Assembly (NCBI GenBank): GCA_016713905.1
Contig: JADJOE010000003.1
Location: 2,232,001-2,296,000, forward strand
Source: Candidatus Vicinibacter proximus
GTDB lineage: Bacteria; Bacteroidota; Bacteroidia; Chitinophagales; Saprospiraceae
Direction of reading: 5' to 3'
DNA length: 64,000 nt
Below, in pieces: positions 18,749 through 28,803 of the stretch. Within the stretch, counting starts at the first letter, position 1. Each line of letters begins with the position of its first letter. The position numbers were made by a program, and so were the translations under genes. The notes beneath the pieces are model-generated. The model did no database searches. It was not told the DNA's origin and saw nothing but the letters and a program-made list of their open reading frames with translations.

Positions 18749-21550
18749 CTAGCTTTTATGCACAAAAATTTGTACAGAAGCTTGTTCTTTTCCACTCTGT
18801 AATTGAAGAAAATAAACCCCGGTTTGAATTGAAGGATGCAGCTTGAATTTAAGCGCATGATCTCCTGTTTTTTCAATATCTGTAGTACTTATTTCCTGGA
18901 GTACATTTCCTTTTAAATCCAACAATTTTAGGTGGACAATTCCAGAATTAATTAATTTGTATTCTAAACTTACTTCATCTGATACTGGATTTGGGTAGAC
19001 CATTAATTTGTTAGCTAACTTCCTTTCACCAAGCACACCAACATTTAATTTATTCAGCAACCTCATTACATACAATTCTGTTTTGTTTGCAGTATAGACA
19101 TTCCCTGCTAAAACAATTTTTCCATCTACCTGCAGTGCCAAAGCATTTACCAAACTAGGACCTTGCAATCCGATTCTTAAAATGCCCATGAATGCAAAAT
19201 TCTTATCTATACTACCATCAGAATTATACCTTACAAGGAAAGATCCTGAATTTCCTGCCCCGAATCTTCCGCCACAAATAATTTTTCCGTCTTCCTGCAC
19301 TACCATGTCATTTAAAATATTGAAAAAACTATCTACTGAAATGATTAACATACCACTGTTTCCAAAATTTTTATCTAAACTTCCATCTGCATTTAATCTC
19401 ACCAAACCGCCGTATTTTCCACCGGTGGTGATATTATTTATTTCGCCCGACAGTAAAAGCTTTCCATCCTTTTGAACCCTGATGGTATATACAGTGCCCT
19501 GTCTAAAATCATTTCCAAAATCAACAATTACCTTTCCAGTGCCATTGAAACTTTGGTCAAGCGAACCATTGTTATCATATCGCACCAAGGCATAATGATA
19601 TATATTCGGTGTGTCGACTACACTCAATCCTCCTACAACTATTTTCCCATCTGCTTGTATGGCCATCGCATAAGCAACATCATTCCCACTTCCAATGGCT
19701 GTGGTTAATTTTCCACCAACTCCAAACCCGGAATCCAGATTACCATCAGGCAAATATCTCACCAATCCAAAATCCCAATCCTGACCATTAAAGACAAAGC
19801 CCGAACACACAATCTTAAAATCAGTCTGAACAGAAACCGAAATTCCTCTATCAAATGTGGAATCAAAATCTGTTTGCACTATGCCATTTTTACCAAAACT
19901 ACTGTCAATCCTGCCATCTGAATGTAGCCGTATGAGCTGGTAATTGTCCCTCTCATTGATGGTGGAATAAGTGATGCCGAACAATAGAATTTTACCATCC
20001 TGTTGAACGGTCATATCCGTTGTCAATTCATCCCCGCATGCTGGACATGTTTGATTGAGAAATTTTCCCCCTTCGGCAAAATCATCATCCAATGTACCAT
20101 TCTCATTAAATCTTGCCAATGCGAATCTACTGAACAGGGCGTCATTTGCAATTGCTCCTGCCAGAATCTTTCCATCCATCTGTATGGATAAACTTGTAGC
20201 CTCCGTCCTGGTTAAATTGTATGCGACATAAACCAGACCTTTATTCCCAAAGCTTATATCCGGACTTCCGTCAGTATTTAATCGCGCGATTACGCCATCT
20301 GTATTTTGGTGCAAACTTGAATATCCACAAACAAGAGCCTTTCTATCTGATAAAATAACAACACCTCTGAGACCTCCTGTCCCTCCACCAAGATCCTGTA
20401 TATTAATACCGGCCTTACCATAAGAATTATCCGGGACCCCATATGCACTGTATCTTACTGTACAAAATTTACCACTTAATGTGTTACCTGCCAACACAAT
20501 TTTATCATCACTTTGAATATTCATATCATATGGAGAAGATGACTCACCATTAACCGTTGTCATCACTTTGCCATCTTTATCAAATGAAATATCCAAAATA
20601 CCACTGTTTGAATATTTCGCAAGGGCAAACTTGGATATACCTGCCTCTGTTGCATACCCACCTACTATTATTCCTCCATTGCTTAATACCAAAACCGAAT
20701 ATGCAGCATCGTCCTGTCCCGCAAAATCTGTTGTCACTTTTCCATCACTACTAAATGTATTATCCAATCGACCATACGAATTAAACCTGGCCATCGCAAA
20801 ATCATAGTTTAAAACTGCAGGAGTCACTTGTCGGGTTGAACCCACCATCAATATGCCACCATTGGTAAGTAAAATCATGTCATTTGCAAAATCCGCCGTG
20901 CCACTTCCAATGTCTGTCAAAGAAATCCCACCTGTACCAAAATCTGCATCTAAAGTTCCTTCAGGCTTTAAACGGATCATGGCGAAATTATAGTGTTGGC
21001 CATTCACCCAAGCGTACCCTCCGACAACTATCTTTCCATCGGAGGCAACAACAACCCTATATGCCAAGGCAGCGCCCAGATCACCAACCGGCTGTGTCAA
21101 ATACCCCTTTCCGGCAAAACTTTTATCCAAGTTTCCATTAGATTCCAATCTTGCTACTAGAAAATTATTTTGATTACCCTGCGTGGCCACACCAGAGATT
21201 ACTAACTTCCCATCTTTTTGCACAACCACAGAATAAAACGTAGAAGGGAAATTATAAAATATGAACTTCCCTCCATCTCCAAAACTTAAGTCTTCTGCTC
21301 CATCGCTCATATATCTTGCAACGAAAGCATTTCTGGTTTGACCAACCGATAAATAACCCACCACAATTATTTTTCCATCTGCTTGTCTGGTCATGTGCTG
21401 AGTCCTTTCAAAGGACTTCCCTATAGAAAGAGAATGGTAAGAATTCCCATTAAAACTCTTATCAAAACCTCCATCCTGGGCAGAAACCCACTGAACTAGA
21501 AAAAGACTCAATACGAAAATTAAAATTTTAAAATTTCTCATGATTGCCAT
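18749..21550 (-). CDS. Delta-60 repeat surface protein with T9SS type A sorting domain
   Basis: The 933-residue protein has a signal peptide (ILIFVLSLFLVQWVSAQ). It then carries about 13 delta-60 repeats, each with a hydrophobic DGKIIVVG-like strand and a G-x-L/I-D-x-x-F-G turn (examples GTLDADFGTGGIS, GRIDSSFGKNGIV, GSLDKNFGNSGML). These repeats form beta-propeller-like folds. The final ~80 residues (MVYPNPVSDEVSLEYKL...TGVYFLQLQS) are a T9SS type A sorting domain. Export to the cell surface is well supported; binding function is unknown. The alternative start at residue 4 (MRNFKIL) is equally plausible. Confidence 0.87.
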   Translation of the reverse strand: MAIMRNFKILIFVLSLFLVQWVSAQDGGFDKSFNGNSYHSLSIGKSFERTQHMTRQADGKIIVVGYLSVGQTRNAFVARYMSDGAEDLSFGDGGKFIFYNFPSTFYSVVVQKDGKLVISGVATQGNQNNFLVARLESNGNLDKSFAGKGYLTQPVGDLGAALAYRVVVASDGKIVVGGYAWVNGQHYNFAMIRLKPEGTLDADFGTGGISLTDIGSGTADFANDMILLTNGGILMVGSTRQVTPAVLNYDFAMARFNSYGRLDNTFSSDGKVTTDFAGQDDAAYSVLVLSNGGIIVGGYATEAGISKFALAKYSNSGILDISFDKDGKVMTTVNGESSSPYDMNIQSDDKIVLAGNTLSGKFCTVRYSAYGVPDNSYGKAGINIQDLGGGTGGLRGVVILSDRKALVCGYSSLHQNTDGVIARLNTDGSPDISFGNKGLVYVAYNLTRTEATSLSIQMDGKILAGAIANDALFSRFALARFNENGTLDDDFAEGGKFLNQTCPACGDELTTDMTVQQDGKILLFGITYSTINERDNYQLIRLHSDGRIDSSFGKNGIVQTDFDSTFDRGISVSVQTDFKIVCSGFVFNGQDWDFGLVRYLPDGNLDSGFGVGGKLTTAIGSGNDVAYAMAIQADGKIVVGGLSVVDTPNIYHYALVRYDNNGSLDQSFNGTGKVIVDFGNDFRQGTVYTIRVQKDGKLLLSGEINNITTGGKYGGLVRLNADGSLDKNFGNSGMLIISVDSFFNILNDMVVQEDGKIICGGRFGAGNSGSFLVRYNSDGSIDKNFAFMGILRIGLQGPSLVNALALQVDGKIVLAGNVYTANKTELYVMRLLNKLNVGVLGERKLANKLMVYPNPVSDEVSLEYKLINSGIVHLKLLDLKGNVLQEISTTDIEKTGDHALKFKLHPSIQTGVYFLQLQSGKEQASVQIFVHKS

Positions 21551-21659
21551 TTAAATTTATTAATAATCAACACTTCAATTTAAACTTAAAGCATTCATTT
21601 TAATTGACATTTATCATTGGCAATAGTGATATATTACCATGTTCCTAACCCAACTAATA

Positions 21660-21840
21660 AAATTCCACCCTCTTGAATCTCATCCATCCCATACACCCCA
21701 AAAATCATGGTACAGACAGTTGATGGGGATTTTGTCTGAACTGGGATTGATGGGAATATTGGGAATGGTGGGAATATTGTCTGAACTGGGATTTATGGGA
21801 TTGTTGGGAGTTTTGGGATGGAATATGATTTTTTTTTTGA
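21660..21840. repeat. Palindromic dispersed intergenic repeat, copy 2
   Basis: The first ~65 bp match the repeats at 4505 and 21877. They are followed by iterated TGGGA-type words (CTGAACTGGGATTGATGGGA, then GGAATATTGGGAATGGTGGG) that are largely complementary to the first part, so the whole can fold back on itself. An ORF of 70 codons here is only repeat sequence. Confidence 0.65.
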
Positions 21841-21876
21841 AAAGATTATAGATGAACCATTAAAATCATTTAATAA

Positions 21877-21945
21877 AATTCCATCCTCTCGATCTCATTA
21901 ATCCCATGCATCCCAAAAATCATGGTTCAGACAGTTAATGGGGAT
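21877..21945. repeat. Dispersed intergenic repeat, copy 3
   Basis: It contains CATGCATCCCAAAAATCATG followed by GTTCAGACAGTT, nearly identical to the copy at 4505 and to the first part of 21660-21840. It lies about 100 bp before hmgA in the 500-bp gap that otherwise holds only copy 2. Confidence 0.65.
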
Positions 21946-22051
21946 TGTATAACCAACCCACTTACATGATAATAATCATGACTGACATTGATTCCCATCA
22001 AGTACTCACTTTTAATAATTTCTTTCCTTCGTGCAAAGAATTGGAACAAGT

Positions 22052-23227
22052 ATGTCTGTATATCATTCTCAGGGAAAGATTCCGCACAAAAGACATGTAG
22101 TCTATCGGCAAAAAACGGGTGAGTTGTATCACGAAGAACTTTTCGGCACGGAGGGTTTTTCTTCTACATCTTCTTTGGTCTATCATCTAAGACCGCCGAC
22201 TCGTGTACGTCAGATTGGTAAACCGTGGTCCATCAAGCCGGAGTTGGCCATTGAGGATAATTTACAGGCACTGAGTTTTTCTGGATTCAAGGCCACTCCA
22301 AAAGCCGATTACATCGAGAGTCGAAGGACTTTGTTTCTCAATGCAGACATGTCTGTAAGTCTTGCTGCTCCGACCGAATCCCTTCGAGATTATTTTTTCA
22401 AAAATGCCGATGCTGATGAGATGATTTTCATCCATGAGGGCGCTGGTGTGTTGCGTACCAGTTATGGCAATGTACGTTTTGAGTATGGCGATTATCTGGT
22501 CATACCACGGGGAACTGTTTACCAAATTGAATTTGATTCAGGCCTTAACCGTCACCTGATTGTGGAGTCTCATGGACCTATCCGAACGCCTGGTCGTTAC
22601 CGCAACAACATGGGACAATATTTGGAACATTCCCCTTTTTGTGAGCGCGATTTTAAACTACCCCAGAATCTGGAGACTTTTGATCGGGAGGGAGAGTTTC
22701 ACCTTCGCATTAAAAAACGTGGGATGATCTACCCTTTTGTCTACACCAACCATCCTTTTGATGTCGTTGGTTGGGATGGCTACAATTATCCATACGGTAT
22801 TTCCATATTTGATTTCGAACCAATTACCGGACGAGTACACATGCCTCCACCCATACATCAGCAATTCGAAGGTAGGGGTTTTGTCATTTGCTCTTTTGTC
22901 CCGAGAATGTATGATTATCATCCGGACGCCATCCCTGCTCCTTATCACCACAGCAATATTGATTCTGACGAAATTCTTTACTATGTGGATGGAGATTTTA
23001 TGAGCAGGAACAATATCCAAAAAGGTCAGCTGACCTTACATCCCGCAGGCATTCCACATGGGCCTCATCCCGGTGCAATTGAAAGAAGCATTGGACAAAA
23101 AGATACAAAAGAACTCGCAGTCATGATTGATCCGTTTAGTCCGGTAAGCATCACAAAAGATGCTATGGAGATTGAGGTAAAGGATTATTATAAATCCTGG
23201 CTAGAGGAACCAATAGGCGCTAATTGA
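22052..23227 (+). CDS. hmgA: Homogentisate 1,2-dioxygenase
   Basis: From ATG 22052 the 391-residue protein begins MSVYHSQGKIPHKRH. It shows the cupin-like homogentisate dioxygenase pattern: FIHEGAGVLRTSYG, YGDYLVIPRGTVYQIEF, and the metal region YHHSNIDSDEILYYVDGDF with GIPHGPHPGAIE, which supply the Fe ligands His-Glu-His. The enzyme opens the homogentisate ring to maleylacetoacetate in cytosolic tyrosine/phenylalanine catabolism. The hppD gene follows directly and makes its substrate. A GTG start at 22031 exists but is less likely. Confidence 0.95.
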   Translation: MSVYHSQGKIPHKRHVVYRQKTGELYHEELFGTEGFSSTSSLVYHLRPPTRVRQIGKPWSIKPELAIEDNLQALSFSGFKATPKADYIESRRTLFLNADMSVSLAAPTESLRDYFFKNADADEMIFIHEGAGVLRTSYGNVRFEYGDYLVIPRGTVYQIEFDSGLNRHLIVESHGPIRTPGRYRNNMGQYLEHSPFCERDFKLPQNLETFDREGEFHLRIKKRGMIYPFVYTNHPFDVVGWDGYNYPYGISIFDFEPITGRVHMPPPIHQQFEGRGFVICSFVPRMYDYHPDAIPAPYHHSNIDSDEILYYVDGDFMSRNNIQKGQLTLHPAGIPHGPHPGAIERSIGQKDTKELAVMIDPFSPVSITKDAMEIEVKDYYKSWLEEPIGAN

Positions 23228-23265
23228 TTCAATTTTTATTTAAATTATTAAAATTTTACCCGATT

Positions 23266-24417
23266 ATGAAAGATCTTACCACCGTACAAAATTACAGCTA
23301 CAGCGGAGAAAAGATTTTTGAAAAAGCACAGGATTTTCTACCCATCAACGGTACTGATTTTGTTGAACTATACGTAGGGAATGCCAAGCAGGCAGCCCAT
23401 TTTTATAAGACTGCCTTTGGCTTTCAGTCCTTGGCCTATTCCGGATTAGAAACAGGCAATAAGGAAAAATGCTCCTATGTCATCCAACAAGGCAAAATAC
23501 GTCTGGTATTAACCTCTCCATTCAATCCGGACAGTGAAATTTCACAACACATTAGACTGCACGGCGATGGCGTTAAGTACATTGCACTGTGGGTAGATGA
23601 TGCTAGAAAAGCATTTGAGGAAACTGTGTCGCGAGGCGCAAAATCATTCCTCGAACCGGTAAGTGTTTCAGACGAATTTGGCGAAATTGTTAAATCGGGA
23701 ATACATACCTACGGTGATACCGTTCACCTGTTCATAGAAAGAAAAAATTATCACGGCCCTTTTATGCCTGGATACATAGCCTGGCATTCAGATTATCAAC
23801 CTTCTGAAACAGGACTCAAATACATCGATCACATGGTGGGTAATGTCGAACTTGGTGGAATGGACAAGTGGGCAAGATTCTATGCAGAAGTGATGGGTTT
23901 TGCCAATCTGATTACCTTCGACGACAAAGACATTTCTACCAAATACACCGCTTTGATGAGCAAAGTGATGACCAATGGCAATGGTAGAATTAAGTTTCCT
24001 ATCAACGAACCCGCACAAGGTCTGAAGAAGTCTCAGATAGAGGAATATCTGGATTTTTATAAAGGCCCTGGATGTCAGCACATCGCGGTTGCAACAGATA
24101 ACATCATCTTCACCATCAGCGAAATGAGAAAGAGGGGTGTTGAATTTCTTCATGTCCCCGGTGATTACTATGATACAGTCAAATCAAGGGTGGGCATCAT
24201 AGAAGAAGACATGGATGAGTTGAGAAAACTCGGCATCATGGTGGATCGAGATGAAGACGGTTACCTCCTGCAGATATTTACCAAACCGGTAGAAGATCGT
24301 CCTACCCTGTTCTTTGAAATCATTCAACGCAAGGGAGCAAAGTCATTCGGAAAAGGTAACTTTCAGGCTTTGTTTGAAAGTATTGAAGCAGAACAGGCTC
24401 GCCGTGGAACCTTATAA
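23266..24417 (+). CDS. hppD: 4-hydroxyphenylpyruvate dioxygenase
   Basis: From ATG 23266 the 383-residue protein has two vicinal-oxygen-chelate domains. Domain 1 starts FVELYVGNAKQAAHFYKTAF. The catalytic C-terminal domain has the Fe ligands His in YIDHMVGNVE, His in GCQHIAVATDN and Glu in TLFFEIIQRKG, followed by GKGNFQALFESIE. It converts 4-hydroxyphenylpyruvate to homogentisate, the substrate of the hmgA product upstream, 39 bp away. The two genes almost certainly form an operon. An in-frame ATT-type upstream extension was discarded. Confidence 0.95.
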   Translation: MKDLTTVQNYSYSGEKIFEKAQDFLPINGTDFVELYVGNAKQAAHFYKTAFGFQSLAYSGLETGNKEKCSYVIQQGKIRLVLTSPFNPDSEISQHIRLHGDGVKYIALWVDDARKAFEETVSRGAKSFLEPVSVSDEFGEIVKSGIHTYGDTVHLFIERKNYHGPFMPGYIAWHSDYQPSETGLKYIDHMVGNVELGGMDKWARFYAEVMGFANLITFDDKDISTKYTALMSKVMTNGNGRIKFPINEPAQGLKKSQIEEYLDFYKGPGCQHIAVATDNIIFTISEMRKRGVEFLHVPGDYYDTVKSRVGIIEEDMDELRKLGIMVDRDEDGYLLQIFTKPVEDRPTLFFEIIQRKGAKSFGKGNFQALFESIEAEQARRGTL

Positions 24418-24536
24418 CTGTCCAAGACCTAAGAGGCTCACTTTTGAGTAATTTTGCTTTTATACTCTCTCTTAATGTTTGAAATGTAAGTTTCCGGATG
24501 TTGCAATGTCCTTTATTCGGGGTCGGTTTGCATTGA

Positions 24537-24550
24537 CCAGACTTGTCTGG
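24537..24550. terminator. Small palindrome downstream of hppD
   Basis: CCAGAC-TT-GTCTGG forms a perfect 6-bp inverted repeat 120 bp after hppD. No T-run follows on the + strand, so a terminator role is only possible. The rest of 24418-24769 is otherwise empty apart from the promoter box below. Confidence 0.3.
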
Positions 24551-24657
24551 CACGCCAATGACATGTTAAATAAGTAAATTTATTCTTAATTTCAGTCCAA
24601 AACTCAGTCAAAATCAGGCAATTATAAAATTACCTGTCATTTATGGAATATTATGCG

Positions 24658-24665
24658 TATCTTTG
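24658..24665 (+). promoter_or_regulatory. Candidate -7 promoter box for the DEAD-box helicase gene
   Basis: TATCTTTG fits TAnnTTTG and lies 104 bp before the helicase ATG, implying a ~95-nt 5' leader. Long leaders are common for cold-induced helicase and csp transcripts, but no structure was verified. Confidence 0.45.
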
Positions 24666-24769
24666 CAACACTTTGTCTGAAGATTGTATCTCAATCTACT
24701 GGTAAACATCAATTACCGTCGGTTTCATCTTACATTTTTCTTTAAAGTGCCTAACATTAAAAACTTTTA

Positions 24770-25900
24770 ATGACGTTTACTGATTTGAAATTAATTAAGC
24801 CGCTACTTTCGGCTTTAGATAAAAAAAATTACCTAAAACCATCCCCCATCCAGGCTAAAAGTATCCCGCACCTGCTCGAAGGAAAGGACATCTTTGGTTG
24901 TGCCCAGACAGGGACAGGAAAAACTGCTGCCTTCACGCTTCCGATTTTACAAATGATGGAAGCCAAAAAAACCGATCAACCCAGAAGAACCATAAAAGCC
25001 CTGATCCTTGCACCTACACGCGAACTGGCAACCCAGATCAGCGAAAATGTCAGAGATTACGGAGCTAACCTTTCTTTTACACATGCCACTGTTTTTGGCG
25101 GTGTGTCTCAGACCCAACAAGTCAATGCACTAAGAAGAGGAATTGATATCTTGATTGCTACGCCCGGCAGATTGCTGGATTTGATGCAACAGGGGTTTGT
25201 CAATCTGAATTATGTGGAATATTTTGTTTTGGATGAAGCAGACCGTATGCTGGATATGGGTTTCATTAATGACATGAGAAAGGTTATTGCCAAGTTACCT
25301 GCAAAAAAACAAACCATGTTTTTTTCAGCAACTGCTGCACCAAATATTATGCAACTTGCCAATACGATTTTAAAAAATCCGGTGAGCGTTTCTGTTAACC
25401 CTGTTTCTTCTACTGCTCCTGCGATCAAACAAAGTGTTTATTTTGTGCAACGACCACAAAAAAGTGCATTGTTGAAACATATTCTGAAAACGGATAAAAT
25501 CGATCACGTATTGATTTTTACCAGAACCAAAAGAGGTGCAGATAAAGTAGCCAAGGACCTTAAAGGAATCAATATAAAAGCAGAGGCCATCCACGGAAAT
25601 AAATCCCAGACCGCCCGAGAAAAAGCTTTGAAAGGATTTAAAGACAGAACGGTTAGTGTGTTGGTAGCCACGGACATTGCATCCCGAGGAATTGACGTCG
25701 ACAAACTCACACATGTTATCAATTATGAAATTCCTGAACAAGCTGAGAATTATGTACACCGGATCGGTCGTACCGGCAGAGCAGGAGAAACTGGAGAAGC
25801 AGTATCTCTTTGCAGTACAGAAGAATTGGCTTACTTTAGAGGCATACAAAAATTAATAAAAAAAGATATTGAAGTCATCAAAAAGCACCCCTACCTGTAG
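24770..25900 (+). CDS. DEAD-box RNA helicase, RhlE-like
   Basis: The 376-residue protein holds the full helicase core in order: Q motif (LKPSPIQAKSIP), motif I (AQTGTGKT), Ia (PTRELA), II (DEAD), III (SAT), V (ATDIASRGIDV) and VI (HRIGRTGRAG). It stops soon after motif VI without the basic tail of many RhlE proteins. It should unwind RNA during ribosome assembly or RNA decay, often under cold conditions. A cold-shock protein follows 61 bp downstream, which supports a shared low-temperature RNA-remodelling role. The rhlE name is not certain. Confidence 0.92.
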   Translation: MTFTDLKLIKPLLSALDKKNYLKPSPIQAKSIPHLLEGKDIFGCAQTGTGKTAAFTLPILQMMEAKKTDQPRRTIKALILAPTRELATQISENVRDYGANLSFTHATVFGGVSQTQQVNALRRGIDILIATPGRLLDLMQQGFVNLNYVEYFVLDEADRMLDMGFINDMRKVIAKLPAKKQTMFFSATAAPNIMQLANTILKNPVSVSVNPVSSTAPAIKQSVYFVQRPQKSALLKHILKTDKIDHVLIFTRTKRGADKVAKDLKGINIKAEAIHGNKSQTAREKALKGFKDRTVSVLVATDIASRGIDVDKLTHVINYEIPEQAENYVHRIGRTGRAGETGEAVSLCSTEELAYFRGIQKLIKKDIEVIKKHPYL

Positions 25901-25961
25901 GAATTTTTCTTCAAGATCTATTACAAGAATAATTATATTAAACAATCATTAAATTAAAAGC

Positions 25962-26150
25962 ATGAAAAACGGTGTAGTAAAATTTTACAACGAAGCCAAA
26001 GGATTTGGATTTATTAAAGAAGATAATGGACAAGAAATTTTTGTTCATGCTTCTGGATTAAAAGAAGAGATTCGCGAAAACGATAAGGTTACCTTTGACG
26101 TTCAGGATGGAAAGAAAGGTCTTAACGCGGTTAACGTAAAGTTAGCTTAA
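25962..26150 (+). CDS. Cold-shock domain protein (CspA family)
   Basis: The 62-residue single CSD protein has RNP1 (KGFGFI) and RNP2 (IFVHAS), slightly shorter than typical 65-70-residue Csp proteins. It binds single-stranded RNA/DNA and melts secondary structures. It lies 61 bp after the DEAD-box helicase in the same orientation, a common partnership. A strong intrinsic terminator lies about 170 bp downstream. Confidence 0.93.
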   Translation: MKNGVVKFYNEAKGFGFIKEDNGQEIFVHASGLKEEIRENDKVTFDVQDGKKGLNAVNVKLA

Positions 26151-26318
26151 TTTAAGTTCTTCCATTCCAACAGACGTCCTATAGATTTGCCTCCTGATTC
26201 TTCAGAAATAAAGATGGTTTTCCTGTCAGAATTTTTTAAGCATCAGACACCTGGCCTCGGTCAAGGTGGACAGCAGAATCGATGAAATTCATCCAAAATC
26301 AATAGAAGTCTTAACTAA

Positions 26319-26354
26319 ATCAAGGGGTACAAAGTACTCCTTGATTTCTTTTTT
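26319..26354 (+). terminator. Rho-independent terminator downstream of csp
   Basis: ATCAAGG...GTAC pairs with GTAC...CCTTGAT (26319-26330 with 26334-26345) around an AAA loop, with one internal mismatch, and is followed by TTCTTTTTT. It is the clearest terminator in the window. The rest of 26151-26614 shows no gene. Confidence 0.75.
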
Positions 26355-26614
26355 GCCTACATTGCCATTTGTAGCCATTGGTTTTGTATTTTTTAAAGCA
26401 ACACATTCTTTGATGCCCCAAATTCAGGTGTTCGCGTCTCACCAATTTTAAAGTCAGGAATTCCCCATAGCGCATTGCTTGATTTATCCTTTCCCATAAC
26501 CAAGTTTTATCTTAAATTTGGCATGTGATTCAGTCTTTTTAATACGAATGGATTTTCCCATGTCGATGCGGCAGTTCCGTTTTGTCTTATGTCAACTTAT
26601 CAGATTCTGCATTT

Positions 26615-27697
26615 ATGAAAGAAAATATTTACTCCGTTATCGCAGGCACGGGAAGTTTTATTCCTGAGAATGTAATACTCAACAGTGATTTCATGCAAAG
26701 CACTTTTTACGATCAGGATAAAAAGAATATTGATACACCCAATGAAGATTTAATCAGCAAGTTTCAAAAAATAACCACCATCAGTGAAAGACGCTATGCG
26801 GACGATCACATGGTCACTTCGGATATGGCATTTCTCGCTGCAAAGGATGCCCTCGAATCCTCCGACATCGATCCGGAAAGTCTCGATCTAATCATTGTAG
26901 CCCATAATTTTGGCAATGTTAAAAAGAATAACCGCAAGTCTGATCTTGTTCCCAGTCTTGCTGCCAGAGTAAAATATCACCTTGGCATAAAAAATCCCAA
27001 TACAGTGGCTTTTGATCTCATTTTTGGCTGTCCCGGATGGCTACAAGGTATGATTCAGGCCGATTATCAGATAAAATCAGGCAATGCTCAACGAATTATG
27101 GTTATTGGCGCAGAAATGCTCTCCAGAGTCTCTGATCCGCACGACAGAGACAGCATGATCTATTCTGATGGCGCTGGCGCTACCATCCTCCAGGCAGTCC
27201 ACAGTGAAGTCCCATTGGGTATGATCGCACATGCTGTCCGTACAGATGCCTTTAACGAAGCGCATTACCTCGAAATGAAGGAATCCAACAGTCCCGATTA
27301 TTCCGGCTCCGAACTGTATCTTAAAATGCAGGGACGCAAATTGTATGAATACGCACTTAACCAGGTCCCTCAATTGGTAAAAGATTGCATCACAAAATCC
27401 AATCTTGAATTCGATCAAATCAGTAAAGTCCTCATTCACCAGGCAAATGGCAAAATGGATGAGGCCATACTCCATAGAATCTGTCAGCTGTTTGGAAAAA
27501 AATCCGATCCTGCTAAACTGATGCCCATGACCATTGATAAATTAGGCAATAGCTCGACGGCTACTCTTCCTACTTTACTTGACCTGATTCTTAAAAATAA
27601 AATGAAGGACCACGATCTGAATAAAGACGACTACGCTGTTTTTGCATCTGTAGGCGCAGGAATGAACATCAATGCGTTTACCTATAAATTTGCTTGA
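26615..27697 (+). CDS. 3-oxoacyl-ACP synthase III-like (FabH-type) enzyme
   Basis: From ATG 26615 the 360-residue thiolase-fold protein contains the KAS III triad: Cys in FGCPGWLQG, His in VLIHQANGKMDE and Asn in GNSSTATLP. The N-terminus (YSVIAGTGSFIPENVILN) is typical. It condenses an acyl-CoA starter with a malonyl carrier protein. No fatty-acid genes are adjacent, so it may be a dispersed FabH paralogue with a special starter unit. A TTG start at 26582 is possible but lacks family similarity. It converges on the channel gene with only 3 bp between stops. Confidence 0.88.
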   Translation: MKENIYSVIAGTGSFIPENVILNSDFMQSTFYDQDKKNIDTPNEDLISKFQKITTISERRYADDHMVTSDMAFLAAKDALESSDIDPESLDLIIVAHNFGNVKKNNRKSDLVPSLAARVKYHLGIKNPNTVAFDLIFGCPGWLQGMIQADYQIKSGNAQRIMVIGAEMLSRVSDPHDRDSMIYSDGAGATILQAVHSEVPLGMIAHAVRTDAFNEAHYLEMKESNSPDYSGSELYLKMQGRKLYEYALNQVPQLVKDCITKSNLEFDQISKVLIHQANGKMDEAILHRICQLFGKKSDPAKLMPMTIDKLGNSSTATLPTLLDLILKNKMKDHDLNKDDYAVFASVGAGMNINAFTYKFA

Positions 27698-27700
27698 TGA

Positions 27701-28525
27701 CTACTCAATTTTAGGCGTTCTTCCATAGATCATGTAATAAAAAAAAGAAACAAACAAACTACCACCAGCAAGATTTCCTAAAATTACAGGAACCAGGTTT
27801 TTTATAAATCCTGCAAGGTTGATCGACTCTGCATCAGGAACTAAAAGATTTGCTTCCTTCAACAAAAAACCCATCGGAATCAGATACATGTTTGCGATGC
27901 TGTGCTCAAATCCACATGCAACAAATGCAGTGATAGGGAAAATAATCACCACCACCTTATCCACCACACTCCTGCCTGCCTGCGCCATCCAAACCGCCAA
28001 ACAAACCAACACATTGCACAACATGCCACTGAAAAAACACTGCTGAAAGGATAAATTACATTTCATTGCAGCAATCTTAACATAAGTCATTCCAACCGCA
28101 CCACCATTCATGTCTGGATGTCCGGAAAAGTAAACCAATAATGCAATGCCTGCAGCACCTATAAAATTTGCGTTAGCTACCACAATCCAGTTGCGCAATA
28201 CTTCTGAAAACTTCAACTTACCATCTGCCCAGGCCATCACCAGTAAATTGTTTCCGGTAAAAAGTTCAGCACCGGCTATGACCACTAAAATCAATCCCAA
28301 TGAAAATACTAACCCTCCAATAAACCTTCCTGCAACAAAACCTAATCCTGATTCTGATTGAACCAAAACAAAACACATCGCACCCAATCCAATAAATGCC
28401 CCAGCAAGAATGCCCAACATAAACATGGGTAGCAAAGGAAGTCTCGCTTTAACAACACCGACATTTTCTACCCGTTCTGCAATTTCCTTTGGTGAAAAAG
28501 CATCAAATCCAAAAATTTCCTGCAT
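27701..28525 (-). CDS. Formate/nitrite transporter (FNT) family channel
   Basis: The 274-residue protein has six predicted membrane helices and FNT signatures: AGAFIGLGAM, the first-half motif GAELFTGNN, and FVACGFEHSIANMY in the second half, with the conserved central His. FNT pentamers conduct formate, nitrite or hydrosulfide through the inner membrane. No formate or nitrite enzyme gene is adjacent, so the substrate is open. It is transcribed toward the KAS III gene. Confidence 0.9.
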   Translation of the reverse strand: MQEIFGFDAFSPKEIAERVENVGVVKARLPLLPMFMLGILAGAFIGLGAMCFVLVQSESGLGFVAGRFIGGLVFSLGLILVVIAGAELFTGNNLLVMAWADGKLKFSEVLRNWIVVANANFIGAAGIALLVYFSGHPDMNGGAVGMTYVKIAAMKCNLSFQQCFFSGMLCNVLVCLAVWMAQAGRSVVDKVVVIIFPITAFVACGFEHSIANMYLIPMGFLLKEANLLVPDAESINLAGFIKNLVPVILGNLAGGSLFVSFFYYMIYGRTPKIE

Positions 28526-28546
28526 AAAATGGCTTTATATTCTTTT

Positions 28547-28554
28547 CAAATGTA
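28547..28554 (-). promoter_or_regulatory. Candidate -7 box for the FNT gene
   Basis: On the minus strand TACATTTG matches TAnnTTTG, 22 bp before the FNT start. This would give a very short leader. Confidence 0.35.
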
Positions 28555-28803
28555 ATACAAAACCAGAAGAGAAGTTTTAACTTTCCAAATTGAAATATCG
28601 GGTCAGATAAATTTTATGGGGATTAATTAGAAATTAAGCTGGATTAAATAGATTCCGATACTTCATCATATAGTTATCGATTTAGAAATTCAGATCGGCC
28701 TTTTTCATTTTAGCTAAAACTGATCTAACCCATATAATGCATTAGGGTTTCGTAATGAAAGGCAAAAGACCAATAAAGACAAGCACTACCATGAATGAAC
28801 GAT

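Noticed and set aside
21639..21851. 70-codon ORF with GLMGILGMVGILSELG repeats
   Set aside because: It is a translation of the dispersed TGGGA-type intergenic repeat, not a protein gene.
26266..26451. Small ORF after the cold-shock gene
   Set aside because: It starts at GTG, runs through the intrinsic terminator at 26319-26354 and has no family features.
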